Counted from the first letter of the stretch, positions 51,710 through 60,702 are shown. The stretch is DNA of 64,000 nucleotides from Algibacter pectinivorans (GCF_900112595.1 NZ_FOMI01000002.1:264690-328689); one strand, 5' to 3'. Translations and numbers: made by a program. The notes: generated from the sequence alone by a model not told the origin.

Positions 51710-52627
51710 ATGGAGCACCATCATGCTCATAATCACGCGCATGTTCATAGCGACTTAAAAGGTCGTAACCTTCTTATATCTATTTTTTTAAATATTATTA
51801 TTACTGCAGCTCAGGTTGTTGGTGGTTTAATTTCTGGAAGTTTAGCTTTATTAAGTGATGCATTGCATAATTTTAGCGATGTTATTTCATTAATTATTAG
51901 TTATGTAGCCAATAATTTAACTAAAAAAAAGGCCTCTTTTCAAAAAACTTTCGGGTATAAACGTGCCGAAATTTTAGCCGCTTTTATTAATGCAGCCACT
52001 TTAATTGTAGTAGCTATTTTATTAATTATTGAAGCCGTAAAACGATTTCAAGATCCTCAAAAAATTGAATCTGGTTTAGTAATATGGTTGTCTTTAGTGG
52101 CTATTTTAGGGAACGGTTTTAGTGTGCTTTTACTTAAAAAAGATGCGCATACTAACATGAACATGAAAAGTGCTTATTTGCATTTATTAACAGATATGAT
52201 GGCTAGTGTAGCTGTTTTAATTGGCGGCCTTTTAATGAAGTATTATCAGCTATTTTGGGTAGATAGTGTATTAACCTTTGCAATAGCAATTTACTTAGTT
52301 TGGATGGGATTTAATTTATTAAAAGATTCTACCAAAGTATTAATGTTGTTTACACCAGATACTATTCCTATAAAACAAATTGTTGAAGAAATTAATGCTT
52401 TTGAAACTGTTAAAAGTATACATCATGTGCATGTTTGGCAACTTAATGAAGACGAGGTTCATTTAGAAGCTCATATCGATTTTAATCAAGATATTACCCT
52501 ATCTCAATTTGATACTATTTTACATCAAATAGAAGATTTGGTATTCGATAAATACGATATTAATCATGTAAATATTCAACCAGAATTTGGTAAAAATGAT
52601 GCCAAGGATATTATTGTTCAAGATTAA
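51710..52627 (+). CDS. Cation diffusion facilitator (ZitB/CzcD-like)
   Basis: The 305-residue metal/proton antiporter has a His-rich start (MEHHHAHNHAHVH), six predicted membrane helices, the family's SLALLSDALHNFSDVISL metal site (His53 and Asp57) and a second HLLTDMMASV site, and a C-terminal soluble metal-binding domain with HHVHVWQLNEDEVHLEAHID. It should export zinc or another divalent metal from the cytoplasm. It abuts rpiB with no gap. A terminator follows at 52629-52665. Confidence 0.95.
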   Translation: MEHHHAHNHAHVHSDLKGRNLLISIFLNIIITAAQVVGGLISGSLALLSDALHNFSDVISLIISYVANNLTKKKASFQKTFGYKRAEILAAFINAATLIVVAILLIIEAVKRFQDPQKIESGLVIWLSLVAILGNGFSVLLLKKDAHTNMNMKSAYLHLLTDMMASVAVLIGGLLMKYYQLFWVDSVLTFAIAIYLVWMGFNLLKDSTKVLMLFTPDTIPIKQIVEEINAFETVKSIHHVHVWQLNEDEVHLEAHIDFNQDITLSQFDTILHQIEDLVFDKYDINHVNIQPEFGKNDAKDIIVQD

Positions 52628-52628
52628 G

Positions 52629-52665
52629 TTCCTGCGAAGGCAGGAATCTGCTTTTTTTTTTTTTA
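52629..52665 (+). terminator. Terminator after the CDF gene (REP-like hairpin)
   Basis: TTCCTGC-GAAG-GCAGGAA forms a perfect 7-bp stem followed by TCTGC and 14 T. The hairpin sequence is a type often interspersed in bacterial genomes. Confidence 0.85.
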
Positions 52666-52736
52666 AAATTATAGATTAACCCTCAATTATAATGATTTCT
52701 ACGACTTGTTACCAAAGTCTTTAATAACCGATTATC

Positions 52737-53180
52737 ATGTTAAATATTAAAGTAAAATCTTTTAATGAACTTACCACACTCGAGTTGTATTACTTATTAC
52801 AATTACGAAGTGAAGTATTTGTAGTAGAACAAGATTGCGTTTACCAAGATATTGATGGAAAAGACCAAAAATCGCTTCATGTACTTGGTATTAAGAACGA
52901 AAAAATTGTAGCTTATACTCGAATTTTTAAACCTGGCGATTACTTTGAATTAGCCAGTATTGGTAGGGTAGTGGTGGCTAAAAATGAAAGAGAGTATAAA
53001 TATGGTTACGATATTATGAACGCTTCCGCGGAAGCGATAAAAACTTATTTTAATGAAACCACTATTAAAATATCGGCACAAGTATATTTATTAAAATTCT
53101 ATAATAATTTAGGATTTAAAGAAACAGGCGAGGAGTATTTGGAAGACAATATACCTCATATAGCGATGATAAAAGGCTGA
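52737..53180 (+). CDS. ElaA-like GNAT N-acetyltransferase
   Basis: The 147-aa protein matches the ElaA family of GNATs: LYYLLQLRSEVFVVEQDCVYQDIDGKDQKSLH near the N-terminus, ARIFKPGDYFELASIGRVVV-type core and RVVVAKNEREYKYGYDIMNA with acetyl-CoA binding pattern, and FYNNLGFKETGEEYLEDNIPHIAM at the C-terminus. The acceptor is unknown. The gene carries the palindrome CGCTTCCGCGGAAGCG (53021-53036), part of a repeated motif. It is monocistronic, convergent with the LRR gene. Confidence 0.9.
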   Translation: MLNIKVKSFNELTTLELYYLLQLRSEVFVVEQDCVYQDIDGKDQKSLHVLGIKNEKIVAYTRIFKPGDYFELASIGRVVVAKNEREYKYGYDIMNASAEAIKTYFNETTIKISAQVYLLKFYNNLGFKETGEEYLEDNIPHIAMIKG

Positions 53181-53184
53181 TTTT

Positions 53185-54540
53185 CTAACGTTTTAAAGTA
53201 AAATAGCCGCGTAACACTTCTTTAGAGTTTAAAATAATCTCGTACCAATAGCTATCACTATTTAAAATTTGACCGTTATAGGTACCATCCCATCCTGCAG
53301 TTGTATTAGGTAAAAATTTTAATAATTTTCCGTATCGGTTATAAATGGATATGTTATTAACTAGGTTTAAACGATCGTAAACTTGCCAAACATCGTTTAT
53401 ACCATCATTATTGGGTGTAAAGTATTTAGGAATAAAGTAATCTTCATTATTTATAATTACAGAAAAACTAGTTTGATTGCTATAGCAAGACGTTTGGTTG
53501 TATATAAAAATAGTTTGGGTACTGTTAATAATACTTCCTGCATTTAAGGCTGTTCCCATACCATTAGGTTCGGTATAGTAATTTCCATTATTTAGTGTTG
53601 GTAAGGTATAACTTGTTCCAAAAACTGTATCTAAACTATCAACAGGAATAAAATCGCTGCAAGCTTCATTAGAATTTACATAATTAGCAAAATTTACAGG
53701 TTGCCAAGTGGTATGGTCGGCATCAGGATTATCTACCACAACACAATTTAAATCCGGATTAAATTCAAAATTAATGGACGTCATGTTTGTGTTATTCCTG
53801 TTATTTAAATTTAAACTGCAAAGCGTATTATTACTACAATCTATTTCGGTTAAATTAAAATTATTAGAAATATTTAAAGCCGAAATTGCATTTTCAAAAC
53901 ATAGTAATGTGGTTAATTTACTGTTATTTTCAACGTTTAAAGTCATTATATTATTCTGCTGGCACGATAAATACGATAAGTTTGTATTGATACTAACATC
54001 TAAACTAGTTAAGTTATTACTACCACATTGCAATCTGCTTAAACCCGTATTATTTGAAACATTTAAAGTGGATAAATTGTTACGTTCGCAAATCAATACA
54101 TTTAAGTTAATGTTGTTTAAAGTATCTAAATTTGTTAGCAGATTATCTTCGCAGCGTAAAGAAATTAAATTTGGGTTTTGCGAAACATTAAGAGTAGATA
54201 GTTGGTTATTAAAACACCATAAAATTTGTAAATTAGTATTCGAGCTAACATCAATACTTGTTAATTGATTATTTTGAACAAAGAGTTGATTTAAGCTAGT
54301 AAAATCTTCAATACCGGTAAGATTGGAAATCATTAAGCCCGTGGTATCAAAACTTAAATCTAAGCTTGTTACAAAGGTTATGTTAGAAGTTGGTACATAA
54401 TCATCTAAAGGACCAGAATCTAAGCCTAAATCGATTAAAACTTGTTCAAAATTATCATCTGGAATGAATGTGTTTTGAGAAAGGCAGCAAAAGGAAACCA
54501 AATAGAAACTAATTACAAAAAATATAGTTTTGGAGCCCAT
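53185..54540 (-). CDS. Leucine-rich repeat secreted protein with type B T9SS sorting domain
   Basis: The 451-residue protein has a signal peptide (1-21, SFCCLSQ), about nine short LRR-type repeats of 21 residues (about 70-260) with the plan L-x2-L-x-C-x2-N-x-L-x2-L-x-V-x2-N, an Ig-like or linker region, and a C-terminal type B (gliding motility) T9SS domain (about 368-451) starting YFIPKYFTPNNDGINDVWQV and ending GWDGTYNGQ...YFTLKR. It is secreted by the type IX system, probably to the surface, for adhesion or binding. It lies 6 bp downstream of the double-OmpA gene. Confidence 0.9.
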   Translation of the reverse strand: MGSKTIFFVISFYLVSFCCLSQNTFIPDDNFEQVLIDLGLDSGPLDDYVPTSNITFVTSLDLSFDTTGLMISNLTGIEDFTSLNQLFVQNNQLTSIDVSSNTNLQILWCFNNQLSTLNVSQNPNLISLRCEDNLLTNLDTLNNINLNVLICERNNLSTLNVSNNTGLSRLQCGSNNLTSLDVSINTNLSYLSCQQNNIMTLNVENNSKLTTLLCFENAISALNISNNFNLTEIDCSNNTLCSLNLNNRNNTNMTSINFEFNPDLNCVVVDNPDADHTTWQPVNFANYVNSNEACSDFIPVDSLDTVFGTSYTLPTLNNGNYYTEPNGMGTALNAGSIINSTQTIFIYNQTSCYSNQTSFSVIINNEDYFIPKYFTPNNDGINDVWQVYDRLNLVNNISIYNRYGKLLKFLPNTTAGWDGTYNGQILNSDSYWYEIILNSKEVLRGYFTLKR

Positions 54541-54546
54541 GTAAAT

Positions 54547-55410
54547 TTAGTTGCTAGGTTTATTTACGTAGGTAATAAGAATTTCAACGCGTCTATCTAA
54601 TTCTGGATCGCCACCAAGAGGAAACTTTCGGCGTAAGCCTATGTGTCTCATACGTTTTTTATCTATACCTTTTTTAGCAAAATAGTCGTAAACGTATTTG
54701 GCACGAGCTGCCGATAAATCTCTTTTTTTAGTTTGTCTATTTACAGCATCTCTACTATACTGCGTGCAACATACATGCCCTTGTATGGTAAAGTAAATAT
54801 CTTCGCGTTCTAAAAGCGCATTGGCAATGGAGTCTAATATTTTTTTTGAACTTGGTGTAACCGAAGCATAACCTGTTTTAAATAAAATATTTTTAAATAA
54901 AATTTTATCGCCTTTATTACCTTCTTTTATAAGATCTTCAATACCTTTTTCTTTTTTAGGTTTTGGCGTGCTATCCACAACCTTTTTAACCACTGGTTTT
55001 GGTACTTTAGGTTTTACTATAATTTCTACTTTACGGTTTAAACCTCTTATTTTTAAAAGGTTTTCTTCCTCAACTATTTTTAAAAGTATTTCGCCTTTAC
55101 CATCTACATTGGATATTAAATCTTCGCTAATTTCGTTATTTGCAAAAATAGCTTTAATGGCGTCTGCACGCTGTTGCGAGAGTAATAAGTTGTACGTGTC
55201 TGCACCTCTATCATCGCAAAACCCAAATATTGAAATAGATTCTATATCTATATCATTTAAGGTAGAAATGAATAATAATAAACGATTTTCTTCGGTGTTT
55301 GGAACCTCAAATTTATCGGTATTAAAATATACTTCGTGCGTTAGTTCTTTTTGAGAAAAAGAAAATATACTACATAAAGTAAAACATATTAATACAAATA
55401 ATTTAGTCAT
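54547..55410 (-). CDS. Exported protein with two OmpA-like domains
   Basis: The 287-aa protein has a signal peptide (1-20, FSFSQ), a first OmpA-like domain (about 25-132: VYFNTDKFEVPNTE and GFCDDRGADTYNLLLSQQRADAIKAI), a Lys/Pro-rich linker (135-160), and a second OmpA-like domain (about 168-283: ILFKTGYASVTPSSKKILDSIA, IQGHVCC, LSAARAKYVYDYFAKKGI, DRRVEILI). No beta-barrel is present. OmpA domains bind peptidoglycan, so it may tether or organise the wall. It is 6 bp before the LRR T9SS gene and shares its direction. Confidence 0.85.
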   Translation of the reverse strand: MTKLFVLICFTLCSIFSFSQKELTHEVYFNTDKFEVPNTEENRLLLFISTLNDIDIESISIFGFCDDRGADTYNLLLSQQRADAIKAIFANNEISEDLISNVDGKGEILLKIVEEENLLKIRGLNRKVEIIVKPKVPKPVVKKVVDSTPKPKKEKGIEDLIKEGNKGDKILFKNILFKTGYASVTPSSKKILDSIANALLEREDIYFTIQGHVCCTQYSRDAVNRQTKKRDLSAARAKYVYDYFAKKGIDKKRMRHIGLRRKFPLGGDPELDRRVEILITYVNKPSN

Positions 55411-55509
55411 ATAGAGGTTTAAAATAGGGGATAAATATACTATTTTTAATCTAAAATCATGCCAGAAGTCAACATGTATGCGGTTTTTCGTAAATAAACG
55501 CTTTGGTTT

Positions 55510-57144
55510 TTATTTTAAATAACCGTGATATGTTGTTGGGTTGGCAAGTATATTTGTAGCTTTTTTTATTTCGTTATCATGTATTTCTAAATATTCATAC
55601 AAACCTTCTCTGTACACATATTGTTTAACAATATCTTTAGTTAACAACTCTAATAAATAATCTTTATTCTCATCTATAATATTAGTTTTCGATGAATTTA
55701 AATTAGAAACTAATGTTTTGTAATCGTGGTCTATATTATCGTTTAATTCTTCTTTTTGCGCTATTTCATAGGCTTTTTTAAGGGCTTTTTCGGTATCGGT
55801 TTCAAACGAAAAATTATTAGTTTTTAAGTAGTTTTTAAAATCTAAAAAATCGGAATCGCTTAGTTTTAAACTGTTTATATCGCTAATATTATGACTGTAA
55901 TGGTATTTTGTAGCGTAGTCGAAAATTAAATTATTATTAACAATGGCAGTTGTAATTGGCGATATTTTATACGATCCAACTTGGGCATCCGGGAAAACAC
56001 CACCACCATCAAATACTTGTCTGCCATTTTTAGTTTTAAAGGCATTATAGTTTTCTTGTTTTACTTTAACGGCTTCACCTTTTTCATTTCTATTCCAATA
56101 ATCTAGAGCTTGAATGCAACGTCCAGAAGGCGTGTAATATCTAGAAATGGTTATTTTAACTTGTGTACCGTACGTTAATATTTTAGGGCGTTGTACTAAA
56201 CCTTTTCCAAAACTGCGTGATCCAACAATAACCGCTCTGTCTAAATCTTGAAGCGCTCCAGATACAATCTCGCTAGCCGATGCACTTTTACCATCAATTA
56301 AAATAACAAGCGGAATTTCGGTATCTATAGGTTCGTCTGTTGTAAGATAGGTACGATTGTATTTTTTTACTTTGGATTTTGTAGTTACTACCAATTGATT
56401 TTTTGGCACAAAAAGGTTTACAATTTTTATAGCTTCTCTTAGCAATCCACCAGGATTACCACGTAAATCTAAAACGATATTTTCGGCACCTTGAGCTTTT
56501 AAATCGCGTAACGCATAATTAGTTTCGGCATGCGCTTTTTTATTGAATTTACTTAAAACAATATAACCTGTTTTATCGTTAATCATAGAGAAGTGAGGTA
56601 CTGCTTTTATCTCTACTTCGGCACGTTTTATGGTGGCTGTTTGAGTTTTTCCTTGGCGTTTAAAAACCACTTCTACCGAGGAATCTGGAGCACCTTTAAG
56701 TAAATCGCCAGGGTAATCCTCATAACCTTCAATTAATGTATTACCAACTTTAATAATTTCGTCTCCAGCTTTTAAACCCGCTTTATCTGCTGGGTAACCT
56801 TTGTAGGGCTCAATTATAATTAATTTATCTTTTTTAGTTTGTATTTTGGCACCAATACCTGTATAATCGCCGGTATTGTTAATTCTGGCAGCCTCAACAT
56901 CTTGCTCGTTCAAAAAATTGGTATACGGATCTAAATCTGCAAGCATACTTTTTATGGCGGTATCCATTAAATCGCCAGGGTTAGTTTCGTCCACATAATT
57001 CATATTTAATTCCTTAAATAATGTGGTGAAAATCTCTATTTGTTTGGCGATTTCAAAAAAATCGTTTTTAAAAGCAGTAGTTGAAATAAACAGAACACCT
57101 GCTAGTATGGGAATTATAATTCTCTTTTTTAAAATGTTTTTCAT
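55510..57144 (-). CDS. C-terminal processing protease (S41/CtpA)
   Basis: The 544-residue protein has an N-terminal membrane anchor or signal (1-25), a PDZ domain (about 90-178, GIGAKIQTKKDKLIIIEPY and KAGLKAGDEIIKVG), and an S41 domain (about 185-390) with LDLRGNPGGLL near 226 and the catalytic segment DGKSASASEIVSGALQD at 284-300, Lys314 following in SFGKGLVQ. It degrades or processes periplasmic proteins. It is 6 bp downstream of rnpA, a pairing I know from flavobacteria. Confidence 0.93.
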   Translation of the reverse strand: MKNILKKRIIIPILAGVLFISTTAFKNDFFEIAKQIEIFTTLFKELNMNYVDETNPGDLMDTAIKSMLADLDPYTNFLNEQDVEAARINNTGDYTGIGAKIQTKKDKLIIIEPYKGYPADKAGLKAGDEIIKVGNTLIEGYEDYPGDLLKGAPDSSVEVVFKRQGKTQTATIKRAEVEIKAVPHFSMINDKTGYIVLSKFNKKAHAETNYALRDLKAQGAENIVLDLRGNPGGLLREAIKIVNLFVPKNQLVVTTKSKVKKYNRTYLTTDEPIDTEIPLVILIDGKSASASEIVSGALQDLDRAVIVGSRSFGKGLVQRPKILTYGTQVKITISRYYTPSGRCIQALDYWNRNEKGEAVKVKQENYNAFKTKNGRQVFDGGGVFPDAQVGSYKISPITTAIVNNNLIFDYATKYHYSHNISDINSLKLSDSDFLDFKNYLKTNNFSFETDTEKALKKAYEIAQKEELNDNIDHDYKTLVSNLNSSKTNIIDENKDYLLELLTKDIVKQYVYREGLYEYLEIHDNEIKKATNILANPTTYHGYLK

Positions 57145-57150
57145 GTTCGA

Positions 57151-57528
57151 TTATTTTTCTGAAATTTTGCTTGAAAACTTCTCAAATAAAATTTTCATTT
57201 TAGTTTCAACGACATCTAAAGTAGGCTTATCTTTTCCAATATACAAAATCATAAACGCATGCTGCGTTGTTAAATTGTTAAAAAAGATTGATTTATTAAG
57301 CCGGTAAGCTTCTCTTAACAGACGTTTTATTCTATTTCTGTCTACTGCAGTTTTAAAGTTACGCTTACTAACCGAAACACCTGTTTTAGCTATTAAATCC
57401 TCGTTAAAAGTAGTTCCTAAATACACCAAGCGCAATGGGTAGGCCGAAACCGATTTCCCTTCAGTAAATAACTGGTCTATCAATTTTTTACTTTTAAGTT
57501 TTTCTTTATTACCGTAAGTGTAGTTCAA
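57151..57528 (-). CDS. rnpA: Ribonuclease P protein component
   Basis: The 125-aa basic protein is the RNase P subunit: GNKEKLKSKKLIDQLFTEGKS at the N-terminus, AKTGVSVSKRNFKTAVDRNRIKRLLREAYR as the signature RNR block, and Phe/basic surface residues. It assists the RNA subunit in tRNA 5' processing. No ATG exists; the TTG at 57547-57549 lies within the promoter box TACCTTTG, so the TTG at 57526-57528 (MNYTYGNKEK) is the better start. Unlike many bacteria it is not beside rpmH. Confidence 0.93.
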   Translation of the reverse strand: MNYTYGNKEKLKSKKLIDQLFTEGKSVSAYPLRLVYLGTTFNEDLIAKTGVSVSKRNFKTAVDRNRIKRLLREAYRLNKSIFFNNLTTQHAFMILYIGKDKPTLDVVETKMKILFEKFSSKISEK

Positions 57529-57546
57529 TAGGTTTGTTTTATTTGC

Positions 57547-57554
57547 CAAAGGTA
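57547..57554 (-). promoter_or_regulatory. Promoter -7 box TACCTTTG of rnpA
   Basis: The minus strand TACCTTTG matches TAnnTTTG, 18 bp before the TTG start at 57528, which sets that start. Confidence 0.55.
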
Positions 57555-57563
57555 ATAAAATAT

Positions 57564-57592
57564 AAAAACCACTTAGTTACTAAGTGGTTTTT
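57564..57592. terminator. Terminator after the DUF6503-type gene
   Basis: AAAAACCACTTAG and CTAAGTGGTTTTT pair perfectly (13 bp) around TTA, with U-runs in both directions. It separates the lipoprotein gene from the rnpA promoter. Confidence 0.92.
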
Positions 57593-57617
57593 GAAAATTA
57601 TATTTTTTGTGAACGGT

Positions 57618-58523
57618 TTACTCGATAACAGCAGCGCCATTTGGCATATTAAAATAAGCGTTTTCAAGTTCTGGTTTAAACGAAATATTATCTACCGTAA
57701 TGGTTGTAATGTGCTCACCGGCTGTTTCATTTTTTGTTAACCAATGCGTATGATATGCCGTTGGAAACTCGATACCATTAACGGTTTGATAACCTTGTAT
57801 TTCCATAAATTTTTCTGGAGAATGTTTCATTTTACCATCTTTAAAATATTCTGGGTAAGACACGATGTAACGTATAACTGCTAATTTATGTGTTGTTTTG
57901 CTAAAATAGAGGATATAATAGTCGTCTGGAGCATCGCCTGTACCTGGAGAAAATGTGACTTTAACAACATTAAAAGTTTCATCTTTATGGGTTTTATCTT
58001 CTAGTTTTTTAAAGTTTACACCTTCGCCATCAAAAACAAAAGGTTGCGATAAAAAGTAATGTGGCGTTAAGGCCCAGAAACGCATATCGAAAGGAAATGC
58101 CAAAGAGTCTTTTGTTTTTTTCCATGCTTTTTCACCGGTCCATCCAAACTCATTGGTTGGGTCTGTAAGGCTTTGGTGGCGCGCTTTATTACTCCAAGTA
58201 TCGATGGTTTGATGGGTATTACGACGTGTTTTACCATCTAATGGTAAATAATCGAAATGAAATGATACTGGTCCATTACTGTACCAATTTTTAAGGCCAC
58301 CATGTGCTTCCATGGCTTGCCAAATAATGTTTCCGGCTTCGGTACTTTGTAATTTTGTTTTTGCTTTTTCTACACGAGCATTAATCCAAGATTCTGGTTT
58401 TAAAGCTAAATCTTTTGTAGCAGTTTCAACGGTTGTTGTTTCGGTTTTGGCTTCTGTATTGTTTTTACAACTTGTAGCAAATATAGATGCGCTTAAGGTT
58501 AAAGTTAGTAGTATGTTTTTCAT
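57618..58523 (-). CDS. DUF6503-type lipoprotein
   Basis: The 301-aa protein has a lipoprotein signal ending FATSC (Cys19) and a periplasmic domain with many beta strands (SFHFDYLPLDGKTRRNTHQT, VKVTFSPGTGDAPDDYYILYF, VNGIEFPTAYHTHWL), resembling LolA/LppX-type lipid-carrier folds; I recognise it as the family called DUF6503, of unknown function. It would act at the inner face of the outer membrane or in the periplasm. It is monocistronic. Confidence 0.7.
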   Translation of the reverse strand: MKNILLTLTLSASIFATSCKNNTEAKTETTTVETATKDLALKPESWINARVEKAKTKLQSTEAGNIIWQAMEAHGGLKNWYSNGPVSFHFDYLPLDGKTRRNTHQTIDTWSNKARHQSLTDPTNEFGWTGEKAWKKTKDSLAFPFDMRFWALTPHYFLSQPFVFDGEGVNFKKLEDKTHKDETFNVVKVTFSPGTGDAPDDYYILYFSKTTHKLAVIRYIVSYPEYFKDGKMKHSPEKFMEIQGYQTVNGIEFPTAYHTHWLTKNETAGEHITTITVDNISFKPELENAYFNMPNGAAVIE

Positions 58524-58625
58524 AATGTTTTCTTTTTGCGAAGTAACTATATTAATTTTTAAATTATGTTAATATAGTTTTAAATGCGGTGTACCGATTT
58601 CTTAAAGTTTTTAAACATTATCCAT

Positions 58626-58663
58626 AAAAAAACCACTTTATTTTTAAGTAAAGTGGTTTTTTT
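58626..58663 (-). terminator. Terminator after the M1 peptidase gene
   Basis: AAAAAAACCACTTTA and TAAAGTGGTTTTTTT pair around an 8-base loop, with U-runs on both sides. It lies downstream of the M1 peptidase gene beyond the REP-like element. Confidence 0.85.
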
Positions 58664-58716
58664 AAGGTTTGGATACTAACAGCCTTTTAAGTTTAAAACT
58701 TTGCTAGCAAATAAGT

Positions 58717-58812
58717 GCGCTAGGGATTGCAGTGGAAAGCCCACAGCGCCCGAGTTTGTTTTTGAGGGTGCGAGGACTTGTAGCGGAAAGCCCGACCCTT
58801 GTGGTAGCGCCC
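58717..58812. repeat. REP-like interspersed palindromic element, copy C
   Basis: It begins GCGCTAGGGATTG, then GTGGAAAGCCC and a second copy of GCGGAAAGCCCGACCC, ending GTGGTAGCGCCC. It appears to be two half-elements in tandem. Matches copies A (44388-44474) and B (46524-46693) in head and tail motifs. Confidence 0.75.
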
Positions 58813-58823
58813 AAATTATTGGT

Positions 58824-60635
58824 TTATTTTTTATTATTCTCCTTATCTATATCTGCCATTAATGCTTTTGGGTCTATTTGTACAGATTGTACTGGTTTTG
58901 CTGTTTGTAAGGTGTATGTTGGATACGCCCACGCCCAATCTTTAGCAATGGTTGCCGTGGTTGGTTTTTCGCCACGCATAATTTGTAAAGGAATGTAAAA
59001 ATCTTCGGTTTTACCATCGGTGTAAGTAACAGTAAGGTCTAAAGGCATTGGCATAACCCCTATACGCTCTAGGGTAATGGCGTTACCGTCTATACTTTTT
59101 ACGCCATAATCGATAGTATTTGTTGTTTGTGCAAAATCTATTAAATACCAATCGAGTTCTAGTCCCGATACTTTTTCGGCAGTTCTAATAATATCTAAAG
59201 GTTTTGGGTGTTTAAAAGCAAAGTCTGTGAAATATTTTTTAATGGTTTTTTTAAGGTTATCGTCGCCTATTACGTAGCCTAATTGCGACATAAACACGGC
59301 ACCTTTACTGTAAGCAGAAATACCATAAGCTTGATTGTATGTGTAACGATCTGCATGTGTGGTAAGTGGTTGTTCTTTACCAGAGGTTGCTAAATATATA
59401 TAACCTTTATAGGCATTTTCGACTGGGTTTGCTTTGCCTTCGTTAAAGATATCATTCATGGCCCAGTTACTGATATAGGTTGTAAAACCTTCGTCCATCC
59501 ACTCGTGTTTAGCCTCGTTTGATGCTAATAGGAACTGAAACCATGTATGTGCCAACTCATGGGCTGTAACACCTGCCAAACTTCCAAAAATGCGTTGCCC
59601 AGTAATTAAAGTACACATAGCGTATTCCATTCCGCCATCGCCACCTTGAATTACCGAATATTGCTCGTAAGGATAGTTACCTATATGCTCTGAGAAATAC
59701 TGCATCATTTCGACCGTTTTAGACTGTAATTTTTTCCAGTTTTCCTTGTGCTCTGCGCTTAATGTATTTTTATAATAGAAATTTAAAAGCGGACCATTAG
59801 GTACTTGCTTAGTATCATGAATGTAATCTGGATCTGCGGCCCAAGTAAAATCGTGTACGTTAGGTGCTTTAAAATGAAGTGTTTTTTTATTGCCTTCAAC
59901 TTTTGGTTCTCCTTGTAAATAACCTGTTCCGCCTACAACGTAGTCTTTATTGATGGTTAATTTTACATCGTAATCGCCCCAAACGCCAATAAATTCGCGA
60001 CCTATATAAGGATCGGCGTGCCAGCCTTCAAAATCGTATTCGGCTAATTTAGGGTACCATTGTGTCATGGAAAGCGCTACACCTTCTTTACTGTTTCTTC
60101 CAGAACGACGAATTTGAACTGGTACTTGTGCATCAAAAAGCATGTTAAAAGTTACGCTTTCTCCGGGTTGTATAGGTTTTGCTAAAGCGACTTCTAAAAC
60201 AGTACCAACGGTTTGGTATTTTAAATCTACACCATTTTGTTTTAATGCGTTTACTTTAATATATCCAACTTCGTCTGGACTTAACTTGCTTATTCTGTCG
60301 CCAACTCTAGAGTCTGGATCTGCAATGGTTCTAGAACGTACATCCATTTCGCTTCCTGGTTGAAAGGCATTAAAATATAAATGATAAAACACTTTATCTA
60401 AAACGTCTGGAGAGTTGTTTGTGTAAACTAACTCTTGTTTTCCTTTGTATTGATAGTTGTTTACATCCATATCGATATCCATACTGTAGTCTACATGTTG
60501 TTGCCAATAACAAGATGTTGAGGTAGCCGGAGGCGTTGGTGTTGGTGGCGGAGATACAGCCATGGTTTTTTGACTACTACAAGACAGTAATAATGCGATA
60601 CTTAGTGTGGAAAGGATATAACGATTCATAGACAT
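58824..60635 (-). CDS. M1-family metallopeptidase, lipoprotein
   Basis: The 603-aa aminopeptidase-like protein has a lipoprotein signal ending LLLSC (Cys19), a beta-rich N-terminal domain, the zinc site HELAH at 359-363 with Glu382 in DEGFTTY as third ligand, and GGMEYAM near 334-340 corresponding to the GAMEN exopeptidase motif (altered to GGMEY). The C-terminal domain is short. It probably trims peptides outside the cytoplasm. It is the first of a group of exported hydrolase genes and is separated from the S8 gene by a terminator. Confidence 0.93.
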   Translation of the reverse strand: MSMNRYILSTLSIALLLSCSSQKTMAVSPPPTPTPPATSTSCYWQQHVDYSMDIDMDVNNYQYKGKQELVYTNNSPDVLDKVFYHLYFNAFQPGSEMDVRSRTIADPDSRVGDRISKLSPDEVGYIKVNALKQNGVDLKYQTVGTVLEVALAKPIQPGESVTFNMLFDAQVPVQIRRSGRNSKEGVALSMTQWYPKLAEYDFEGWHADPYIGREFIGVWGDYDVKLTINKDYVVGGTGYLQGEPKVEGNKKTLHFKAPNVHDFTWAADPDYIHDTKQVPNGPLLNFYYKNTLSAEHKENWKKLQSKTVEMMQYFSEHIGNYPYEQYSVIQGGDGGMEYAMCTLITGQRIFGSLAGVTAHELAHTWFQFLLASNEAKHEWMDEGFTTYISNWAMNDIFNEGKANPVENAYKGYIYLATSGKEQPLTTHADRYTYNQAYGISAYSKGAVFMSQLGYVIGDDNLKKTIKKYFTDFAFKHPKPLDIIRTAEKVSGLELDWYLIDFAQTTNTIDYGVKSIDGNAITLERIGVMPMPLDLTVTYTDGKTEDFYIPLQIMRGEKPTTATIAKDWAWAYPTYTLQTAKPVQSVQIDPKALMADIDKENNKK

Positions 60636-60642
60636 GTGTATT

Positions 60643-60690
60643 AAAAAAGGTTGTTAAATGATGCTTTTACACCACAAAACAACCTTTATA
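60643..60690 (-). terminator. Terminator after the S8 peptidase gene
   Basis: AAAGGTTGTT (60646-60655) and AACAACCTTT (60678-60687) pair with a 22-base loop and a U-run on the minus strand. Confidence 0.7.
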
Positions 60691-60702
60691 ATTTATAATT
60701 AT

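Larger units (their letters stand above)
58524..58823. other. Intergenic region with terminator and REP-like element
   Basis: The 300 bp between the lipoprotein gene and the M1 gene carry no coding sequence. They contain a strong hairpin terminator (58626-58663) and the third copy of the interspersed palindromic element (58717-58812). Confidence 0.7.
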
